From the NCBI GenBank assembly GCA_030549175.1, contig JAUKUA010000005.1:434001-498000 (forward strand): 64,000 nt of DNA, written 5' to 3'. The stretch's first letter is position 1, and each line of letters begins with the position of its first letter. Below are positions 59,369-64,000 of the stretch, in pieces. Position numbers and translations under genes: made by a program. Under the pieces are notes generated by a model, which saw only the letters and a program-made list of their open reading frames with translations, was not told the origin of the DNA and searched no databases. The stretch comes from Lasiosphaeris hirsuta (taxonomy: Eukaryota; Ascomycota; Sordariomycetes; Sordariales; Lasiosphaeriaceae).

Positions 59369-61181
59369 ATGTCTGATTACGATTTGAGCGACTGTAAGTG
59401 CCACTTCCTCCATTCTCCACTGGTCGTCGCCCTCTTCCCCCCCGCCCGCTAACGTTTCTCCAGCACCGCCACCCCGCTCACAGAATGTGAAGAGAACCCA
59501 GGAAATCACCATTACAAACGAGCGGGAAATCTTGAGGCACTGGCAGATTGACTCTCTGCAGTCCCTCATGCCAAAAGACCTGACTCCCACATCCTTCAGT
59601 CCGGCTTTAATTCGTCTTCTTGTGCAAATCGCGCGTCTCGTCGAGGTCGACGAGGCGAGAAAGCAGCTCGAGTCGACGATCGTCGAGAGGCGCGAAATCG
59701 AGGATTTGTCCAAGAAGCGGATCAAAAAGCGCAACTGGCTGACTCCCGCCGACTGCAAGGAAGTCTTGTCAGAACTGCGTTTTGACAACAGTACCACAGA
59801 GGAGCCCGCCGCCACACAAGAACCCGCCACAGGCTCCGGTCCGCGAGCGACACTATCGGGCACCGATCGCCAGACGCCTAGCCAGCGCACACCGCAGCGA
59901 CCGCAGCGACCGCGCACTCGCCGCATTTCGACCGCCTCTTCCAGTAGTGCCTCCATCGACGCTCAACAGAACACTGAAGCTGAGCGGAGACAAGTTGCGA
60001 CACCCCAACAGAAAGCCTTTCCCGAGCAAAAACCTCTGATGCCGGTTGGTAAGGCCATTACCGTCTCCAGAGCCTCAATGTCGGAAAGCTCAACTTCGAG
60101 TTCCATCCCCAACACACGGACCTCGCCCGATCTCAGCTACGGATCGCACCCCGAGCATATCGCTGAGCTTCTGAGCACCACAAGCGGCCCCATGTTGACC
60201 ACCGTGACAAGCGGTACTCTTAATACCAAAAGCGGTATTCTGGATTCCTCAAGCGGTATTCCGAATACCAAAAGCGGTACGTCGAACACCACAACCGGTA
60301 TAGACGACATTCCCGACACCCCCGGCATCCCCACCAGCCCCCTCAGCCCCAACTTCCGGCAAAGAATGGGACAAAGGTCAAGCTCCCCGCAAGACCCGCG
60401 AAAGAACACCCCTCAGCCCCGGCAGAATATCGTAAGCCTTCAAACGCCGCAACCCAGCTCTTCTGCCAACGATAACGGCGCTACGACGACAATCAGTGCG
60501 CCCAGCGGCATCATGATGCGACCACCCCGCGGTCGTACAAGCAGCGTGCCCCGCGACCGTACCAGCAGCGTCCCCCGTGACCGTGCCAGCAGCGTCTTCC
60601 ATCGCATAAGCCCTAGCGAAGACAACATCAAGCGCAAGTGGATTGAACTCGCAAGTGAAATCGAGCAGGAGGTGGTTCGCCTCGAGGCCCAAGTCAACGC
60701 GCAAAAGGCGCTGCTAGAGTGCATCGAAAACGAGCGCGTCGAGGCCGAACTCAAGTACGACAACCTTGGGTCTCAGGTCGATCGCTTAACGGGGGAATAC
60801 GAGACCATCGTGGCGGAAAGCGCCCGGCTGCAGGAGCGGCTCCCAGATGTTACGACGCAGTTGGAGGGTATTTTGGCGGATCTATTCCCTGGCGAAGAGA
60901 TCTCGAAGGGTGGAACTGTGGATGTGGAGACGCCGGCTGGCGCAGTGACGCAGACCTTAGCGACGTTCAGGGATGCTGTGGGCGTCAAGGCTCGCGCGTG
61001 TGAGAAAATCAGCCGCCAGCTAGAAATTGCAAAGTCAAACCATGGCATGATGGAAAAGACGCTCGAGGCCAAGGAGCAGGAGCTTGTTGAACTTGATGAT
61101 CATGTGAAGAAGCTGGAACAGGACCTTGAGGACCTGAAGATGGATGCCAGCATACTTAAGAAGAGACGTCATGATCAGTAG
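59369..61181 (+). CDS. Coiled-coil protein of unknown function
   Basis: Two exons (59369-59393 and 59464-61181; 70-nt intron with GCTAAC branch site) give 580 aa. The start MSDYDLSD is joined to SPPPRSQNVKRTQEITITNE. The conserved-looking N-terminal domain is alpha-helical (REILRHWQIDSLQSLMPKDL, IKKRNWLTPADCKEVLSEL). The middle is disordered and Ser/Thr/Pro-rich and holds two tandem repeats: five 7-residue units of the form xSGIxNT (60207-60311) and three 8-residue units RDRTSSVP (60528-60599), the latter with Arg-x-x-Ser sites that basophilic kinases could phosphorylate. The C-terminal 190 residues form a long coiled coil (EIEQEVVRLEAQVNAQKALL to LEQDLEDLKMDASILKKRR). The layout suggests a structural, cytoskeletal or kinetochore-type protein, but I cannot name it. 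Confidence 0.82.
60207..60311 (+). repeat. In-frame 21-bp tandem repeat inside the coiled-coil gene
   Basis: Five units in exact 21-bp register (60207, 60228, 60249, 60270, 60291) encode TSGTLNT, KSGILDS, SSGIPNT, KSGTSNT and TTGIDDI. The core GGTATTccgAATACC is palindromic. Confidence 0.85.
60528..60599 (+). repeat. In-frame 24-bp repeat (RDRTSSVP x3)
   Basis: Three 24-bp units at 60528, 60552 and 60576 encode RGRTSSVP, RDRTSSVP and RDRASSVF. Confidence 0.85.
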
Positions 61182-61182
61182 T

Positions 61183-61456
61183 AGGAAGGCTGCGTTCAAT
61201 GTATGCTGTTCATCATGGGGCATAGGTGGCGTTGGTGGAAGGCTGGCTTCGATACGGCGGGCATATCTCGGATGGGGCTCTGAATACCAGTGTGCGGCCG
61301 ACTACGGTCGCCAATATTGGTATGTCACCAGGCGTTCGCTAATTAGTGTAAGGCGCGCTCGCTTGAGCGTCTGGTTTATTTAGTACTAATGTTAGGAGCG
61401 ATGAACTCTTCTGATCACGATGTGTACTCCAAGGAAGAGAGATATTGAAACCCTAA
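61183..61456. other. 3' flank of the coiled-coil gene
   Basis: No gene seen; lies between the stop at 61181 and the 21-bp repeat array. Confidence 0.4.
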
Positions 61457-61582
61457 AAAGGCCTTTACTGCATCAAAAATGGTATTTCTGGAGCCCCGAA
61501 AGGCCTATTTAGTACGTTGAAAGGCTTTCCCAGTCTCTAAAATGGCACTTCAGGCGGTTCGAGAGGCGTATATGGTGTTTTA
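61457..61582 (+). repeat. Degenerate 21-bp tandem array, locus 2 (six units)
   Basis: Units start at 61457, 61478, 61499, 61520, 61541 and 61562, exactly 21 bp apart. Each begins with an A-rich triplet then GGC or GGT. In one frame they read KGLYCIK, NGISGAP, KGLFSTL, KGFPSL followed by a TAA, NGTSGGS and RGVYGVL. This is the same K-G-[hydrophobic] seven-codon pattern as the array at 10549-10674, here on the opposite strand. The stop in unit four and the lack of a longer frame argue against a functional protein. Confidence 0.85.
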
Positions 61583-61808
61583 GAATCCGAAGCAACACCG
61601 AGGCATTGTTTCTCATTCCTAATACTTACCGTAACTTCCGAGTCCCACGCAATAGCCAAACAAGGGTTAGACTGTATTAATGATGTTCTAGTAACTTCTA
61701 ACCGCCTAATGATACTAGGGTAAGGTGATTTACCATAAATTCTTATTATCATGCGCTCCAACTTACACTTGCCACCATGTGTCGCTCTGGGTCAACATCT
61801 CCTACCCC

Positions 61809-63650
61809 CTAGGGCGAAGGCTCCTTCATCCCTTTGTCTCCCTCCTTCAACCCAAACTCAGTGTCAAGTTCCTGTCGCAACTCAACTTCCTTTTCCAGAA
61901 GCACTAATAGAAAACAGACGCCTGAAAAGACAACACCAACTTGCCATACGCGCTGAATACTCGCGCTGTACACAGCAAGAACCTGCTCTCCCACAATGCC
62001 CTCAAAGCCACCAACAAAGTCGGCCGTCCCGTGGGCGTACGCCTCCCCCCCGCTCAACACCGCGCGCGCAGCCTCATCCCCAACGCTCCCCAGCAACGCC
62101 TCGAACCGGTTCCCAAACACGGCCGCCGGAACCGCCACGGCCCAAATGGTCCCCACGCTCCGGATAAAGGCCCACGTCCCCGTGCTCAGCGCCACGTCTC
62201 CCTCCCCCAGCTCGGCCTGTACCACCGGCAGCAGACATGCCATGGGCAGCCCGATGCCGACAGAAACAAAGATCTGGAAAAACACCCACGCTGTGGGGGA
62301 GGATGTCGGGCCCAGGATGGAGGCGAGGCCGCAGCCGAGGGTGAGCAGCGCGAAGCTAGCGAGGTGGAGCGGCTTGTATCGGCCCGTCTTGGCCATGAGG
62401 CCGCCGCCGAGGGCGGCCGAGGTAGGGAAGGTGAGGACGGTGGGGAGGAGGCAGACGCCGGCGCGGGTGGCGGAGGCGAGCAGGACGGACTGGAAGTAGA
62501 GGGCGAAGATGTAGACGGTCCAGAGGCAGAGGATGGAGTGGAGGAAGGTGATGGCGAAGGCGGCGGCCGAGGTGCGGTTGGCGAAGAGCCGGAGCGGTAC
62601 GACCGGGGAGCTGGGCACGGTCTCATAGAGGCCGAAGAGCGGGAGGAGGAGCAGGCCCGGGACCAGGGGGCCGAGGACCGGGGCCGAGGACCAGGCGTAG
62701 CGCGTGCCGGCGTAGGTTGTCGCGTACATGATGAGGATGCAGGAGATGGTGAGGAGGGCGATGCCGATGTAGTCGAGGCGGGCCATCTTGGCCGTGAAGC
62801 TGCTTTTCTCCGGGGTACCCGTGTGCAGGAAGAAAAACATGACGAGGAGGCAGACACCGCCGATGGGGAGGTTGATGTAAAACACCCATGGCCAGAGGCC
62901 GTTTTGGGCCAGCGCGCCGCCAATCAGCGGCCCCAGCGCGGTGAAGACGCCGATGATGGCAAAGATCATGCCCAAAAACTTGGAGCGGTCGCGCATGGGC
63001 ACCAGATCGCTGATGATGATATCGACCATAATGTTGAGGCCGCCCGCGCCAACGCCCTGGACGGCCCGCGCCGCGATGAGCATGTTGCCGTTGTGGGCGC
63101 CCCCGCAGAGACCGCTCCCGAGCACGAAGATGGCGACGACTCCGATGAAGACCCATCGTCGGCCCCAGAGGTCGGAGAGCTGGGCGAAGAGGGGTTGGAA
63201 AACGGCTCTAGAAATGAGGAAATGAATTCAGTAGCCTCGGCCAATTTTGAGATGAGGTGCAGTGATTGATGTCTTGACTTACCCAGTCAGAAAGTAAATA
63301 TTGACGACCCAGATAAAATCGGGGCCTGTCTCGAGGTTTCTGGCGATGGTGGGCAAGGCCGTGGCAACTATCGAGCCGTCCAGAGCACTCAGCAGCGTGG
63401 CAGCCACCAAGCTGGCGTATATGATCCAGAACCGCCAGCCATAAGATACTTTCTCAGGATCGGATGGAGACTCGCCATCTTCTGGTGCAACCTGCTCGGC
63501 TCGTTGGCTGGCATCGGATTTTTTCTCCTCGTCCGTACTTTCAGAATTGGTCGGATGTTCTTCTGCCAGTGATGTCGACAACAAGACACCCGGTGAGTCT
63601 TTGCTTGGGTCGTTGGTTGCTTGTGCGGTGTGGGATGTGTCTGTTGCCAT
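61809..63650 (-). CDS. MFS exporter, DHA2 (14-helix) drug:H+ antiporter type
   Basis: Two exons (63650-63283 and 63207-61809; 75-nt intron) give 588 aa from the ATG of MATDTSHTAQ. A charged Ser/Glu-rich cytoplasmic N-terminus of about 70 residues precedes helix 1 (WIIYASLVAATLLSALDGSI). Motifs include LDGSIVATALPTIA, motif A as QLSDLWGRRWVF, AARAVQGVGAGG, and a motif C-like stretch GVFTALGPLIGGALAQNG after ISDLVPMRDRSKFLGM. The total hydrophobic pattern fits 14 helices. Such proteins export toxins, antifungals or own metabolites; the substrate cannot be told from sequence. With the ABCC pump at the other end it is the second multidrug-type exporter of the window. Confidence 0.94.
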
Positions 63651-64000
63651 GGTGGGTGGGTAGCGGTGGATGGGCGGGCACAAAGAGAGTCGGGAATGTA
63701 GTGTGCGGTGCTGATAAGAAGCTGTGCCTGTCCAAGACCAGACCAAAATAAGGCGAACTTAGATGCAACAAGATAACAAGAGAGAAATAACCGTGGCGCG
63801 GTACCCTACATCTTCATCAGGAACAAGCACCACAACTGATTGGCTCCTTGTGAAAAGAAAAGTACCGAGAAGAAACTGTGAGTCTGGTGCTTGTGATCCA
63901 AGTCGATTGGCCAATCCTGACTTGCACAATCTCAGCTCCGATTGGTCCTGATATCGGACTCGGAGTGACCCACTTGTCTCCGATTTGCTGGTTCCCACTC
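63651..64000. other. Upstream region of the MFS gene
   Basis: No gene seen up to the window edge; presumably promoter of the exporter. Confidence 0.4.

Noticed and set aside
61941..63269. 442-codon plus-strand frame
   Set aside because: Antisense of the MFS gene; Arg/Gly/Glu-rich, no recognisable family.

Overview
The window reads as nuclear DNA of a filamentous ascomycete (Pezizomycotina, probably Sordariomycetes). This is inferred from GC-rich coding exons, many short introns (about 43-100 nt, GT...AG with CTRAC-like branch sites), typical fungal families (OPT and SulP transporters, DUF2985, CmcJ-like oxygenase, fungal ABCC pump, STAND protein) and a decayed Fot1/Pogo-type transposon whose stop codons look like repeat-induced point mutation (RIP). 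I saw no tRNA, rRNA, CRISPR array or prokaryotic operon. All exon joins were read by eye from splice signals and frame.

Layout. 2.7-5.5 kb: oligopeptide transporter (+), convergent with an ABCC-type ABC transporter (-, 5.8-10.3 kb). 10.5-12.2 kb: a 21-bp repeat array, a 611-bp inverted-repeat element and a coding relic. 12.5-15.4 kb: C2H2-like zinc-finger protein (-). 16.25-18.14 kb: a complete but dead Fot1/Pogo element that splits an older reading frame; a further gene relic follows at 18.9-19.3 kb. 20.1-21.4 kb: medium-chain reductase (-). 22.2-26.3 kb: three small secreted six-cysteine proteins. 26.9-29.3 kb: YhhN-family membrane protein and PI-specific phospholipase C, tail to tail. 31.0-32.2 kb: NAD-dependent epimerase with a one-base frameshift. 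34.2-36.1 kb: a membrane protein and a small kinase, tail to tail. 37.0-38.2 kb: CmcJ/NvfI-like oxygenase. 39.5-41.5 kb: amidase with one internal stop. 42.2-45.7 kb: broken STAND (NB-ARC/TPR) gene. 47.2-48.4 kb: secreted sorbosone-dehydrogenase-like protein. 49.7-51.9 kb: sulfate permease. 55.2-57.3 kb: DUF2985 membrane protein. 59.4-61.2 kb: coiled-coil protein. 61.46-61.58 kb: a second array of the same 21-bp repeat. 61.8-63.65 kb: DHA2-type MFS exporter.

The genes do not form an obvious pathway. There are two drug-type exporters, two nutrient transporters and several stand-alone oxidoreductases, but no PKS, NRPS or terpene backbone, so I do not call a biosynthetic cluster. The more unusual content is accessory: two dispersed 21-bp repeat arrays that read as a seven-residue repeat, two DNA-transposon-like elements, a run of secreted six-cysteine proteins (one apparently Kex2-processed), and several genes broken by G:C-to-A:T nonsense changes or single-base indels.
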